A stretch of DNA of 17,336 nucleotides from Chloroflexota bacterium (GCA_012513725.1 JAAZBQ010000394.1:1-17336), one strand, 5' to 3'; counted from the stretch's first letter, positions 8,101-14,054 are shown. Made by a program: numbers and translations. Notes: generated by a model not told the origin, from the letters alone.

Positions 8101-8293
8101 GATCATCGTCTACCAGGATAAAGTCGGGTCGCAGGTCCGCCGCGCGCCCCGGGGCCGTCTCTGCGTTCTGAACCCAATGCACCTGGAAGGAGCCGCGCCG
8201 TGCAGAAAGGGCGCCCTTGACCTCCTCGAAGGAATCCTCCCGAGGTCCTACAAACAGGACGCTCCACGCATCGTGTGTGCCCAAGGCGCTCAA
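5156..8293 (-). CDS. CpaE/ParA-like ATPase with degenerate receiver domain, five Cys-rich modules and C-terminal membrane anchor
   Basis: The product is 1045 residues. Residues 10-130 form a receiver-like domain: an Asp at the phosphorylation position (D62 in DFILVD) but no N-terminal acidic pair and Arg (R112) for the usual Lys. Residues 143-375 form a CpaE/MinD/ParA-type ATPase: Walker A region RGGTGRTT (152-159), LIDADYG (178-184) and Walker B IVDLGLP (261-267). Both Walker A lysines are arginine. Five modules begin with CP[YF]LGL at 440, 547, 679, 829 and 929, each with cysteines at +0, +22, +40, +48, Gln at +36 and Trp at +45, joined by acidic linkers. RRRRLPR (1002-1008) precedes a membrane segment (about 1009-1030), placing the bulk in the cytoplasm. 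The start is TTG, supported by AAGGAGG at 8299-8305. No tad pilus genes are adjacent. The function is unknown; a spatial-organising or signalling ATPase is inferred. Confidence 0.85.
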   Translation of the reverse strand: MSALGTHDAWSVLFVGPREDSFEEVKGALSARRGSFQVHWVQNAETAPGRAADLRPDFILVDDDLGGADSIEVIRRLLLRVPQATILVMVTVETMSRASRAVMAGARGFVARPLKPDDLITTMELALAQASRPSAGAGVEQRGRVVVFCAPRGGTGRTTLAANTAVALTNLGERGVVLIDADYGAPAIDVALNLQARYHITDLLEQVPNLDREFVDQVLAEHASGVRALLAPAPNEEFEAPATADVQEVLAELKRLSGWVIVDLGLPLDELAFSFLDVADRIVVNVLPELVGLRNTRCMLDSMYARGYAKERIWLVASRSPSDGAIAKADVESRLHLPVVYQIPDDSPLVMHGLNRGVPVVTSHPRSALARAIRLFSQELIADAGRGTQTAADAGAERGWLGRLLGRARAKTEEPAADQSGREDMRQLLDMTESLLVEACPYLGLPGDPGSRFPYPCTANHCCASETPVQVDPAYQEETCFGGRWTPCPRFIEHLEQREAIDDGGEQGEAPGYEEIVINRSEEPEVDSEGDEEQESDLSGSFVLQSCPYLGLADDDGQRYPYPDPANCCHARDQVRPVTPAYQAKACFAGDWASCLQFKAGLSDSFFLDGPQSQALLESAAAEEPEPVPEAVLAPTPEQPEDRHTSASDRLPHTAPEDAAPEQEDEPEDLVSSTVSEGCPFLGLRDDPNLHHSSPDMDHYCHAGDWPKPVQPSFQVNYCLSAHWSLCENWEQATHQPAGHANGEDGGNGSGDGSDGGASRDENTYLQRARQRRGDVLNELDSLAALYLGDTEGTDEEEDAAPEAATKVDTAPEDRDPAAEEDASTADACPYLGLEKDPSRWVPYPHEDNYCQAQDPAVAVDAPYQIGTCFDGSWRQCPRCVLAQESPRPSSVVFPDELYVPPPSAAPEDAEPAPDAGQVEPAPLGSTPCPYLGLEDDEDICHPTAHAENHCHTRALPYAVTPNYQDRVCLAGDWQSCPRFLATLDGQAAAEQDDALAVGAPRRRRLPRWALIAAVAVVVALVAVAYAVFLRPGAVPAWLLQALVR

Positions 8294-8445
8294 AGACGCC
8301 TCCTTTCTCCAGCGGTTGGCGGCCCCTCCCCTGCCGATGCAGTGGCCCCGGCAGAGGGAGAGCGGTCGTGCGGCGCGGCGTCGCGGCTGACCAGCATCGT
8401 GTGCCAGGCTCGCCGCGATAGGCCGCGCCAGAGGTGCCTGCGCCC
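8294..8445 (-). other. Leader region of the CpaE-like gene
   Basis: Between the putative -10 and the TTG start lie about 150 bases with no convincing ORF on either strand. Apart from the ribosome binding site at 8299-8305, no known riboswitch or RNA motif was recognised. Confidence 0.3.
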
Positions 8446-8513
8446 ATTATCGCCCGGAGCGCCATGTGCTTTGGTAAAGGCGCGTAAAGATTCGATCAAG
8501 GCCGCGTAAAGAT
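8446..8513 (-). promoter_or_regulatory. Phased direct repeats upstream of a -10 element
   Basis: Reading the plus strand, GTAAAG at 8474, 8484 and 8506 and the related ATCAAG at 8495 are spaced 10, 11 and 11 bases apart; the 11-base string cgcgtaaagat is exact at 8481-8491 and 8503-8513. Half-sites repeated each 11 bases are typical of OmpR/PhoB-family regulators. On the minus strand a GATAAT -10 (8446-8451) lies 22 bases beyond, with no good -35, as expected for an activated promoter of the CpaE-like gene. The repeats are also upstream of the rightward nitroreductase. The regulator's identity is unknown. Confidence 0.45.
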
Positions 8514-8602
8514 GACCGGCCTGGCAGCATAGCGACGAGGCCCGGCAGCGTCAAGAACCCGTTTCGTCCTTGTGCGCCGGAACCGCGATGGCGCAACGGC
8601 CG

Positions 8603-8631
8603 TTGCCGCCCGCTCTCCGATGCGCTACACT
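8603..8631 (+). promoter_or_regulatory. Putative promoter of the 8679 nitroreductase
   Basis: TTGCCG (8603-8608), 17 bases, TACACT (8626-8631). The start of transcription would be near 8638, about 40 bases before the ATG. Confidence 0.5.
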
Positions 8632-8678
8632 GTCGCCTCGAAGGATTGCCGATGCTCACCCGCTCAGGAGGCGCAACC

Positions 8679-9209
8679 ATGGAGTTCTTTGATGTCATCC
8701 GCAAGCGCTACAGTCACAAGGCCGCGTTCGATCCCACCTCCCGGCCGACCGATGAGGAGCTACGCCACATCGTGGAGGCCGGCATGGCAGCTCCTTCGGC
8801 CATGAACCTCCAGTCGCCGGAGTTTGTCATCATCACCGAGGCCGGACTCCTGCGGCAGATCGGGGAGATCACCGACAACGCCGTGCTTCGCTCGGCGCCG
8901 GCCATGATCGCGGTGCTGGGGAATCCCGAGGCGGCGGAGGCGTTCTATCGCGAGGACTATGCTGCGGCCACCGAGAACATCCTGCTCGCCGGCACGGCCC
9001 TGGGCTACTCGGTCGGCTGGCTGGATGGCATCTTTCGGGACGCCGCGGTGCGCGAGCCGGTCAGCGCCCTCCTGAACATCCCGCAGGATCGGCTGCTTTG
9101 CGTCGTGATCCCGGTGGGCAAGCCCGGCGAGGAGGGCGCGCGCCGCGCCAAGAAACCGTTCGAGGAGCGCGCGTCGTGGAACGGGTACGCCGTCCGACGC
9201 CCATCGTAA
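8679..9209 (+). CDS. Nitroreductase family FMN oxidoreductase (176 aa)
   Basis: A small single-domain nitroreductase-fold protein, expected to bind FMN as a homodimer and reduce an unknown substrate with NAD(P)H. It opens with the family pattern MEFFDVIRKRYS, with basic residues (R8, K9, R10) near S12 that usually hold the FMN phosphate. AAPSAMNLQ (37-45) and the helix ATENILLAGTALGYSVGWL (97-115) match the FMN-binding core; VVIPVGKPGEE (142-152) is the usual near-C-terminal strand. The ATG at 8679 has AGGAGG at 8666-8671; an in-frame ATG at 8646 lies upstream of that site and is rejected. It diverges from the CpaE-like gene and ends 21 bases from the convergent MFS gene. The substrate cannot be named. 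Confidence 0.88.
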   Translation: MEFFDVIRKRYSHKAAFDPTSRPTDEELRHIVEAGMAAPSAMNLQSPEFVIITEAGLLRQIGEITDNAVLRSAPAMIAVLGNPEAAEAFYREDYAAATENILLAGTALGYSVGWLDGIFRDAAVREPVSALLNIPQDRLLCVVIPVGKPGEEGARRAKKPFEERASWNGYAVRRPS

Positions 9210-9230
9210 CGTGGAGCCCGCCCGACAGCG

Positions 9231-10529
9231 TCAACGTCTGCCGGATGGAGCGGGAGGATCCGACTCGGCACCGGTCGGGGGCACGGCAGCAGTCTGGCCA
9301 GCGACGCAGGGCCTGACGCGGAACAGGCCCGCCCAAAGGACCCGATAGGCCCCGGCGGCCAGCACGCCCAGGGCGGTAAAGAGCCCGAACGTGGCCCTGG
9401 GTCCCGCGCCGTCGTACAGCGCGCCGCCCAGGCTGCTGCCCGCCGCCCGCCCCAGCCCGCTGACCAGGCCCGTGGCGATCGACTGCGAGGTCACCTCCAG
9501 GCCCGGCGGAGCGTTCCGCGCGGCATAGTCGACGGCGGCAACGGCGGCGGCGCCGAACGACACGCCGTTCAGGAGCTGGCTGAGCCCCACGGCCCACGGG
9601 TGCGGGGCGACGACCCAGATCCCGAGCTTGGCTCCATAGAAGAGCAGCGAGACGATCAGCAGTCGCTCGCTGCCCCAGCGTAGTAGCGCCCGCGGGAGCA
9701 CGGTGGCCATCACCAGGATCTGGCCCACCGAGGAGAGCGCCTGGGCAAAGCCCATCAATCCTTCGCTGGCGCCCAGCTGATCCATGTACAGGTTGGCAAA
9801 CCCGTACGCCACCCCCTGAAGCACCATGGCCACAAAGTACGAGGACATGACCCCCAACCACCCTGGATGGCGCAGGAGCGTGCCGAGGGCGTGCCCCACA
9901 GCGGTGGGCAGCGCCTCGCGATCCTGCGTCAGGCGCAGCGACACCAGGCACGCCGAGAGGGTGAGGACCGCCGTCAGCACAAAGATCAGGCGGATGTCGA
10001 ATGCCTGGATCAGCAGGCCGGTCCCCCACGCGACGGGAGCGTACCCCACCGAGCCCCACAGGCGCACCGAGCCGTAGCGGTGTCGCTCCGCGCCGAGGCC
10101 GGCCAGCGCAGCGCTGTCCATCAGCGGGTTCACGGGCGCCATGGTCACCGAGGAGAGCACGGTGAGGGCCAACAGGCCGGAGAACTGCGTCGTGGCCATC
10201 ATGGCCAGGTACGGCAACGGCGAGAGGCCCAGGACGAGGGTCAACAGCCGGTTGCGGATGCCAAAGCGATCGGCCAGGAGGCTCCATCCGGGCCCGGCGA
10301 CGAGCATGGCCAATGGCTGCACGGCGAGGAGGATGCCGATCTCCGCATTGGTCAGCCCCACCCGCCTGAAGTACAGGGTCAAGTACGACGAGGTGGCCCC
10401 ATAGGAAGCGTAGATCAGGACATAGAGCGCCTTGATCCAGAACATCTGCGGGCGGGGCACCCTGGGGCGTGCGCGGTCCGCCGTCCGGGCGCTGACCGCG
10501 TCTGCCACGGTTCTAGGGGAAATGCGCAT
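9231..10529 (-). CDS. MFS transporter, 12-helix type
   Basis: The product is 432 residues with about 12 hydrophobic segments, after a 28-residue basic N-terminal stretch. The loop after TM2 carries GWSLLADRFGIRNR, the major-facilitator signature between TM2 and TM3. RYGSVRLWGSVGYAP (151-165) resembles the MFS_1-like group that includes sugar/nucleoside:H+ symporters and 3-phenylpropionate permease-type proteins; this is from family memory. The substrate is unknown. The ATG is 12 bases beyond the MBL gene stop, with a weak GAGG site, so the two are probably co-transcribed and the transporter may export or import the hydrolase's product or substrate. The hydrophilic C-terminal tail (about 408-432) is Pro/Ala-rich. 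Confidence 0.85.
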   Translation of the reverse strand: MRISPRTVADAVSARTADRARPRVPRPQMFWIKALYVLIYASYGATSSYLTLYFRRVGLTNAEIGILLAVQPLAMLVAGPGWSLLADRFGIRNRLLTLVLGLSPLPYLAMMATTQFSGLLALTVLSSVTMAPVNPLMDSAALAGLGAERHRYGSVRLWGSVGYAPVAWGTGLLIQAFDIRLIFVLTAVLTLSACLVSLRLTQDREALPTAVGHALGTLLRHPGWLGVMSSYFVAMVLQGVAYGFANLYMDQLGASEGLMGFAQALSSVGQILVMATVLPRALLRWGSERLLIVSLLFYGAKLGIWVVAPHPWAVGLSQLLNGVSFGAAAVAAVDYAARNAPPGLEVTSQSIATGLVSGLGRAAGSSLGGALYDGAGPRATFGLFTALGVLAAGAYRVLWAGLFRVRPCVAGQTAAVPPTGAESDPPAPSGRR

Positions 10530-10541
10530 CGTGACGTCGCC

Positions 10542-11339
10542 TCACTCTGCCTCGAGCACCATGCCATCGTAACCGAACACGACTCCCTCGGGCAGCAGAT
10601 GGCGATGCACCTCCGGATCGATGTCGTGGGCGATGTGGGTAAGGACGCACCGACGGGGGGCCAGATCCTCCACGTAGGCCAGGCTCTCCTCCAGCGATAG
10701 GTGGCTGGCGTGCCACCGAAGCCGCAGGCAGTTGAGCACCAGCAGGTCCAGGTCCTGAAGGAGTTCCAGGGAGGCGGGAGGAATCCGCTTGACATCGGGG
10801 ATGTAGGCCACCTGCCCCACCCGGTAGCCCTGGCAGCCGTTGAGCGCGCCGTGCTCCACCGGGATCGGGATCACCGTACTGCCCAGGAGCGGGAGAGGCG
10901 TGTCGAGCGTGTGGGGCGCCAACACGGGGATGCCGCCCCCCACAAACTCGGGGGGCTGAAAGACATAGTCGAACGCCTTGCGCAGGACATCCATGGTCTC
11001 CTGCGAGCCATACACGTCGATGGCGTCCCCCTGCTGCCGGCAGTAGGAGCGAATGTCTGGCAGGCCGTAGATATGGTCGGCGTGGGCGTGGGTGTAGAGG
11101 ACCGCATCGATCCGCTGCACGCGCCATTCGAACACCTGCTGGTAAAAGTCCTGCGAGGTATCGATCAGAACGCTGGCGCCCGGCCACTCGAGGAGCGCCG
11201 AGGTGCGGGTTCGGCGGAGCGAGCGGTCGGCCAGGGCGCGGCGGCAGACGCCGGTCGGACACCCGCCAAAGCCGTTGATCATACAGTCGATCGTCGGCAC
11301 GCCATGGGAGGTGCCGGTTCCGAGCAAGGTGATGCGCAT
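10542..11339 (-). CDS. MBL-fold metallo-hydrolase, PhnP-like
   Basis: The product is 265 residues. The metallo-beta-lactamase signature THAHADH gives ligands H84, H86, D88 and H89; likely further ligands are H163 (VEHG), D182 (IPDV) and H235 (LTHIAHD). The N-terminus (GTGTSHGVPTIDC... GGCPTGVCRRAL) has three Cys (19, 27, 32) and an RRTRTS motif as in PhnP-type phosphoribosyl cyclic phosphate diesterases, where an extra Cys-rich zinc site occurs. A cyclic phosphodiester substrate is a family-level guess: no phn genes are nearby. The ATG at 11339 has only a weak SD but good neighbour spacing. It is the first gene of a two-gene unit with the MFS transporter. Confidence 0.87.
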   Translation of the reverse strand: MRITLLGTGTSHGVPTIDCMINGFGGCPTGVCRRALADRSLRRTRTSALLEWPGASVLIDTSQDFYQQVFEWRVQRIDAVLYTHAHADHIYGLPDIRSYCRQQGDAIDVYGSQETMDVLRKAFDYVFQPPEFVGGGIPVLAPHTLDTPLPLLGSTVIPIPVEHGALNGCQGYRVGQVAYIPDVKRIPPASLELLQDLDLLVLNCLRLRWHASHLSLEESLAYVEDLAPRRCVLTHIAHDIDPEVHRHLLPEGVVFGYDGMVLEAE

Positions 11340-11389
11340 GGTGTCTATCGCATTCCGGATGGTATGGTGCAGACGGGACCTTTCGCAGC

Positions 11390-11418
11390 ATTATAGTCCG
11401 GCGCATCGTCAGGGGCCA
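11390..11418 (-). promoter_or_regulatory. Putative promoter of the MBL-MFS unit
   Basis: The minus strand has a perfect TATAAT (11390-11395) with TGGCCC (11413-11418) 17 bases upstream. Transcription would start near 11383, about 45 bases before the MBL start. It is part of the CTGGC-type group. Confidence 0.5.
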
Positions 11419-11435
11419 GGCTGCGCTCCCCCTGC

Positions 11436-11465
11436 TTGCAGGGGCGCAGGGCGCGAGGGTATCAT
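11436..11465 (+). promoter_or_regulatory. Putative promoter of the 11506 nitroreductase
   Basis: TTGCAG (11436-11441), 18 bases, TATCAT (11460-11465), placed about 40 bases before the GTG start. It lies back to back with the leftward promoter at 11390-11418. Confidence 0.45.
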
Positions 11466-11505
11466 AGGGTCCAGGACGGTACGCTTGGTCCATGTGGAGG
11501 TGATT

Positions 11506-12018
11506 GTGGAGTACGCTGAGGTGATCAGGAGCCGCTACAGCGCGCGCAGCTACCGCGCCGTCGAGGTCCCGGAGGACGTCCTGCAGCGGGTGCTGGAAGC
11601 CTTTGTTCTGGCCCCCACCGCGGCCAATCGCCAGGCGCTGGGGCTGGTGGTCGTGCGGACGGACGGCCGTGAGGATGACCTGCGGCGGATCTACCGAGCG
11701 GACTGGTTCGCCAAGGAGCCGCCGCTGATCGTGGCCGTCTGCGCCGTGCTGGATCGCTGCTGGATGCGCAAGGACGGCAAGTGCTATGCCGACGTCGACG
11801 CGGCGATCGCGATGGATCACCTGATTCTGGCGGCGGCCAACGAGGGCCTCGGCACCTGCTGGATCGGCGCGTTTGACGCCGAAGCGGCCAGGGAAGTGTT
11901 GGGGCTCCCCGAAGGCGTCGAGCCCATCGCGCTGACGCCCCTGGGGTACGCGGCGGATTCGCCCAAGCCCAAGGTGCGCAAGCCCCTGGAGAGCCTGGTC
12001 CACTATGAGCAGTGGTAG
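11506..12018 (+). CDS. Nitroreductase family FMN oxidoreductase (170 aa)
   Basis: A second, distinct nitroreductase-fold protein. It begins MEYAEVIRSRYSARSY with R8, R10 and S12 at the FMN-phosphate positions; APTAANRQ (36-43) and GLGTCWIGAFD (114-124) fit the FMN core, and LTPLGYAADSPKPKVRKPLE (143-162) with HYEQW at the end is typical of this subfamily. The start is GTG at 11506: GGAGGTGAT (11496-11504), an almost full anti-SD complement, precedes it. The open frame to 11203 overlaps the MBL gene and is rejected. The reaction is unknown; a reductase of nitro/quinone-like compounds is the family default, though some members act on other flavin chemistry. It is monocistronic, ending in a 14-bp hairpin. 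Confidence 0.88.
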   Translation: MEYAEVIRSRYSARSYRAVEVPEDVLQRVLEAFVLAPTAANRQALGLVVVRTDGREDDLRRIYRADWFAKEPPLIVAVCAVLDRCWMRKDGKCYADVDAAIAMDHLILAAANEGLGTCWIGAFDAEAAREVLGLPEGVEPIALTPLGYAADSPKPKVRKPLESLVHYEQW

Positions 12019-12034
12019 GCTGCCATAACACACC

Positions 12035-12067
12035 GCGAGGGGAGGCCCGTTGTGGGCCTCCCCTCGC
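12035..12067. terminator. 14-bp perfect hairpin between convergent units
   Basis: gcgaggggaggccc (12035-12048), loop gttgt, gggcctcccctcgc (12054-12067). It lies 16 bases past the nitroreductase stop and just beyond the 3' end of the candidate RNA at 12071-12311, so it may stop transcripts from both sides. No U-tract follows on the plus strand; the minus strand continues with a weakly T-rich ggtgtgttatgg. Confidence 0.65.
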
Positions 12068-12070
12068 TAG

Positions 12071-12311
12071 AAAAGCAGAGTCTCGAGTGACCTCTGACAT
12101 CCGCCGTCCGTCTCGCTCGTCGACGCTTGCTCAAACACCGTGTCAGGACCTCTACTAGCACCCTGACCAAGTACTCGGACCTACGTCGGGCTCTTGCTCC
12201 GACGCTCATCTCAGCGCGGGGTCACCGGTTGGAACGCGGTGCCACCAGAGATGCTCTGCGCGTCTTCGATTGTGACGTCCTTGGGTGTCGTCTAATCTCT
12301 CAAGACTCTGC
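12071..12311 (-). ncRNA. Candidate structured non-coding RNA, about 240 nt
   Basis: No ORF here looks real. On the minus strand the predicted transcript start (12311, seven bases after the TACGAT -10) is the first base of GCAGAGTCTTGAG (12299-12311), which pairs with CTCGAGACTCTGC (12075-12087) over 13 positions (one U-G wobble). TTTT (12071-12074) and a 14-bp hairpin follow. Inside are three local hairpins: cagag/ctctg (12246-12258), cgtcgg/ccgacg (12184-12204) and gtcagg/cctgac (12142-12167). A closed-end RNA with its own promoter is indicated. No signature of tmRNA, RNase P RNA or SRP RNA was found; a 6S-like role cannot be excluded. The class is unknown. Confidence 0.5.
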
Positions 12312-12317
12312 ACAAGT

Positions 12318-12346
12318 ATCGTACCATAAGGCAGACCGGTTGTCAA
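12318..12346 (-). promoter_or_regulatory. Strong promoter reading into the candidate RNA
   Basis: The minus strand has a consensus TTGACA (12341-12346), 17 bases, TACGAT (12318-12323). It is the best -35 in the window. Nothing but the candidate RNA lies downstream before the hairpin at 12035-12067. It is back to back with the rightward promoter at 12382-12410. Confidence 0.65.
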
Positions 12347-12381
12347 GTGTTTTGCCCAAGATTTTCTTCGATCCGCTGGCC

Positions 12382-12410
12382 TTGACGACGTCTGCACCGC
12401 CCGCTACCAT
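12382..12410 (+). promoter_or_regulatory. Putative promoter of the propeptide-subtilase pair
   Basis: TTGACG (12382-12387), 17 bases, TACCAT (12405-12410). The transcript would start near 12417, leaving a leader of about 37 bases before the ATG at 12454. Confidence 0.6.
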
Positions 12411-12453
12411 GGGGGGTGCTGCCGAAATTCCCACCACCTCAAAGGAGGCTCCC

Positions 12454-12714
12454 ATGGCTACCGTCGACAGGGCCACCCGCCAGGCCTGGAGCAGCAGCCC
12501 GCGCAAGTGGGTGGACCTCATCATCCATGTCTCCGGTGACGTATCCGAGCGCGCGGGCGCCCTCGAGCAGCGCGGATGCAAGGTCACCCGCACGTTCCGC
12601 CTCACGCGCACGCTGGGCATCCGCTGCACGGGCCGCATGGCCCTGGAGCTGCTGGACAAGCCTTGGGTGACCAGGGTGGAGCCCGATAGCTCCGTCCGGG
12701 CACTGGGGAGGTAG
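12454..12714 (+). CDS. Stand-alone I9-like protease propeptide/inhibitor
   Basis: An 86-residue protein. After a short polar N-terminus, residues 19-77 (from WVDLIIHVSGDVSERAGALE to DKPWVTRVEPD) show the beta-alpha-beta-beta-alpha-beta pattern of subtilisin propeptides (inhibitor I9-like): a first strand, a helix, a central GCKVTRTFRLTRTLGIRCTG, a helix RMALELLDKP and a final strand ending in VEPD. There is no signal peptide. AAAGGAGG (12441-12448) precedes the ATG by five bases. The subtilase gene starts four bases after its stop, so the two are co-translated. The inferred role is a chaperone and/or inhibitor acting in trans on the neighbouring protease; the fold assignment rests on pattern only. 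Confidence 0.75.
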   Translation: MATVDRATRQAWSSSPRKWVDLIIHVSGDVSERAGALEQRGCKVTRTFRLTRTLGIRCTGRMALELLDKPWVTRVEPDSSVRALGR

Positions 12715-12718
12715 CAGC

Positions 12719-13969
12719 GTGGCAGACGCCCGGCCCAAGCTCACCCGCGGGCTCTTGCAGAGTCTCTCGGCCACCGAGGGGCGCGAGGAGCCCCTGCCGA
12801 TCATCGTCCGGTTCCACGAACGCCGCCGCGTCACGCGTGGGATGACCGCCATCCGGGGTCTGCAGACAGGGTATCAGTTCCACCTGCAACCGTTTGCCCA
12901 GATGCGGGCCACCCCCGGCGCCATCATGCGCCTGGAGAACGAGCCCGAGATCGTACGTATCTACCAGGACCTCCCCGTACACGCCTGCCTGGATGTCTCC
13001 GTGCCGCACATCCAGGTGCCACGCGTCTGGGAGGAAGGGGCGACGGGCGAAGGGATACGCCTCGCCGTGGTGGATACGGGCATCGACCAGGAGCACCCAG
13101 ACGTGGCGGGGCGGATTATGTCCACCTGTGATTTCACCGGGGAGGGCATCCAGGACCTGAACGGCCACGGCACCCACTGCGCCAGTATCGCCGCCGGCAC
13201 GGGCGCTGGCTCGGGGGGCAAGTATCGGGGGGTGGCCCCCGACGCCAGCCTGTACATCGCCAAGGCCCTCGATGGCGCCGGCAACGGGCGGATGAGCAAC
13301 GTGATGGCCGGCATCGAGTGGGCGGTGGACGAGGGCGTGCAGGTGATCAGCCTCTCGCTGGGCGGCAGCGGCCCCTGCGACGGTACGGACGCCCTCAGCG
13401 AGATGTGTGACGCCGCCGTGGCCGAGGGCGTGGTGGTCTGCGCGGCGGCGGGCAACGAGGGGCCGGAACCGTACACCGTCGGGTCGCCGGGATGCGCCCG
13501 GGATGTCATCACCATCGGGGCGGCCAGCGACCTGGACCGCATCGCCACCTTTTCGTCGCGCGGACCTACCCGCGACGGCCGCCTCAAGCCGGACGTCGTG
13601 CTGCCCGGCGTCGAGATCGTCGCGGCCCGCGCCCAGGGCACCCGCATGGGCACTCCCATCGACGATCACTATACGACGGCGTCGGGCACCAGTATGGCGA
13701 CGCCGCACGCCGCGGGCATCTGTGCGCTGCTCCTCCAGGCCGAGCCCGATCTGACGCCGGAAGAGATCAAGGAGCGCCTGGTGCGCACGGCGATCGCCGT
13801 GGGGGCCGACGCCTACGCCCAGGGATACGGCCGGGTGGACGCCTGGCGCGCCCTGCGCAACGAGCTGAGCCCCGAGCTCCCCCTGCCCGAGCCGCCGCCC
13901 ACAGTGCCGCCCGTCGGCGCACCGGGCTGCCTCGGCACGCTGGTGGGCTGGTTCCCGAGGCGACGCTGA
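12719..13969 (+). CDS. Subtilisin-like serine protease (S8), no signal peptide
   Basis: The product is 416 residues. The catalytic triad is complete: D119 (AVVDTGID), H150 (NGHGTHCA) and S325 (GTSMATPHAAG), with the oxyanion Asn N246 (AAGNEGPE). Residues about 25-95 (PLPIIVRFHERRRV... MRLENEPEIVRIYQD) look like a second I9-like propeptide. A Pro-rich tail (386-400) and a small GCLGTLVGWFP patch end the protein. The start is GTG at 12719 with GGGGAGG at 12705-12711. No secretion signal is visible at this start, so the enzyme may be intracellular or exported by an unseen route. It is directly downstream of the stand-alone propeptide gene, which suggests a trans-acting partner. Confidence 0.93.
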   Translation: MADARPKLTRGLLQSLSATEGREEPLPIIVRFHERRRVTRGMTAIRGLQTGYQFHLQPFAQMRATPGAIMRLENEPEIVRIYQDLPVHACLDVSVPHIQVPRVWEEGATGEGIRLAVVDTGIDQEHPDVAGRIMSTCDFTGEGIQDLNGHGTHCASIAAGTGAGSGGKYRGVAPDASLYIAKALDGAGNGRMSNVMAGIEWAVDEGVQVISLSLGGSGPCDGTDALSEMCDAAVAEGVVVCAAAGNEGPEPYTVGSPGCARDVITIGAASDLDRIATFSSRGPTRDGRLKPDVVLPGVEIVAARAQGTRMGTPIDDHYTTASGTSMATPHAAGICALLLQAEPDLTPEEIKERLVRTAIAVGADAYAQGYGRVDAWRALRNELSPELPLPEPPPTVPPVGAPGCLGTLVGWFPRRR

Positions 13970-14001
13970 TTGCCGCCCGGCGCACGCGGTCGCCACATGC
14001 A

Positions 14002-14031
14002 GGCGGCGGGCCCCCGTGGGAGCCCGCCGCC
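14002..14031. terminator. GC-rich hairpin between subtilase and GlsB-like gene
   Basis: ggcggcgggc (14002-14011) pairs with gcccgccgcc (14022-14031); the loop can extend the stem with ccc/ggg around a bulged A. It lies between two convergent genes and has no U-tract, so it could end transcription from both. Confidence 0.6.
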
Positions 14032-14054
14032 CGTGCGTTGAGGTAGTGTATTGA

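Noticed and set aside
10513..12033. Long minus-strand open frames opposite real genes, also at 12602-14182, 2304-3257, 4263-5219 and 5438-6118
   Set aside because: These arise from high GC and read Arg/Pro/Gly/Ala-rich sequence with no domain, no ribosome site, and lie opposite well-supported genes.
12003..12209. 68-residue minus-strand ORF in the candidate RNA region
   Set aside because: Arg-rich, no ribosome site, and it reads through the 14-bp hairpin; better explained as non-coding.
12181..12250. TPP riboswitch suggested by CTGAGA and CGTAGG on the minus strand
   Set aside because: The GGGGTGC and ACCTGATC segments are missing and the spacing is too short.
12071..12311. tmRNA, RNase P RNA or SRP RNA
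   Set aside because: No tag ORF or tRNA-like ends, no GAGGAAAGTC-type core, and no GGAA-loop SRP helix could be found.
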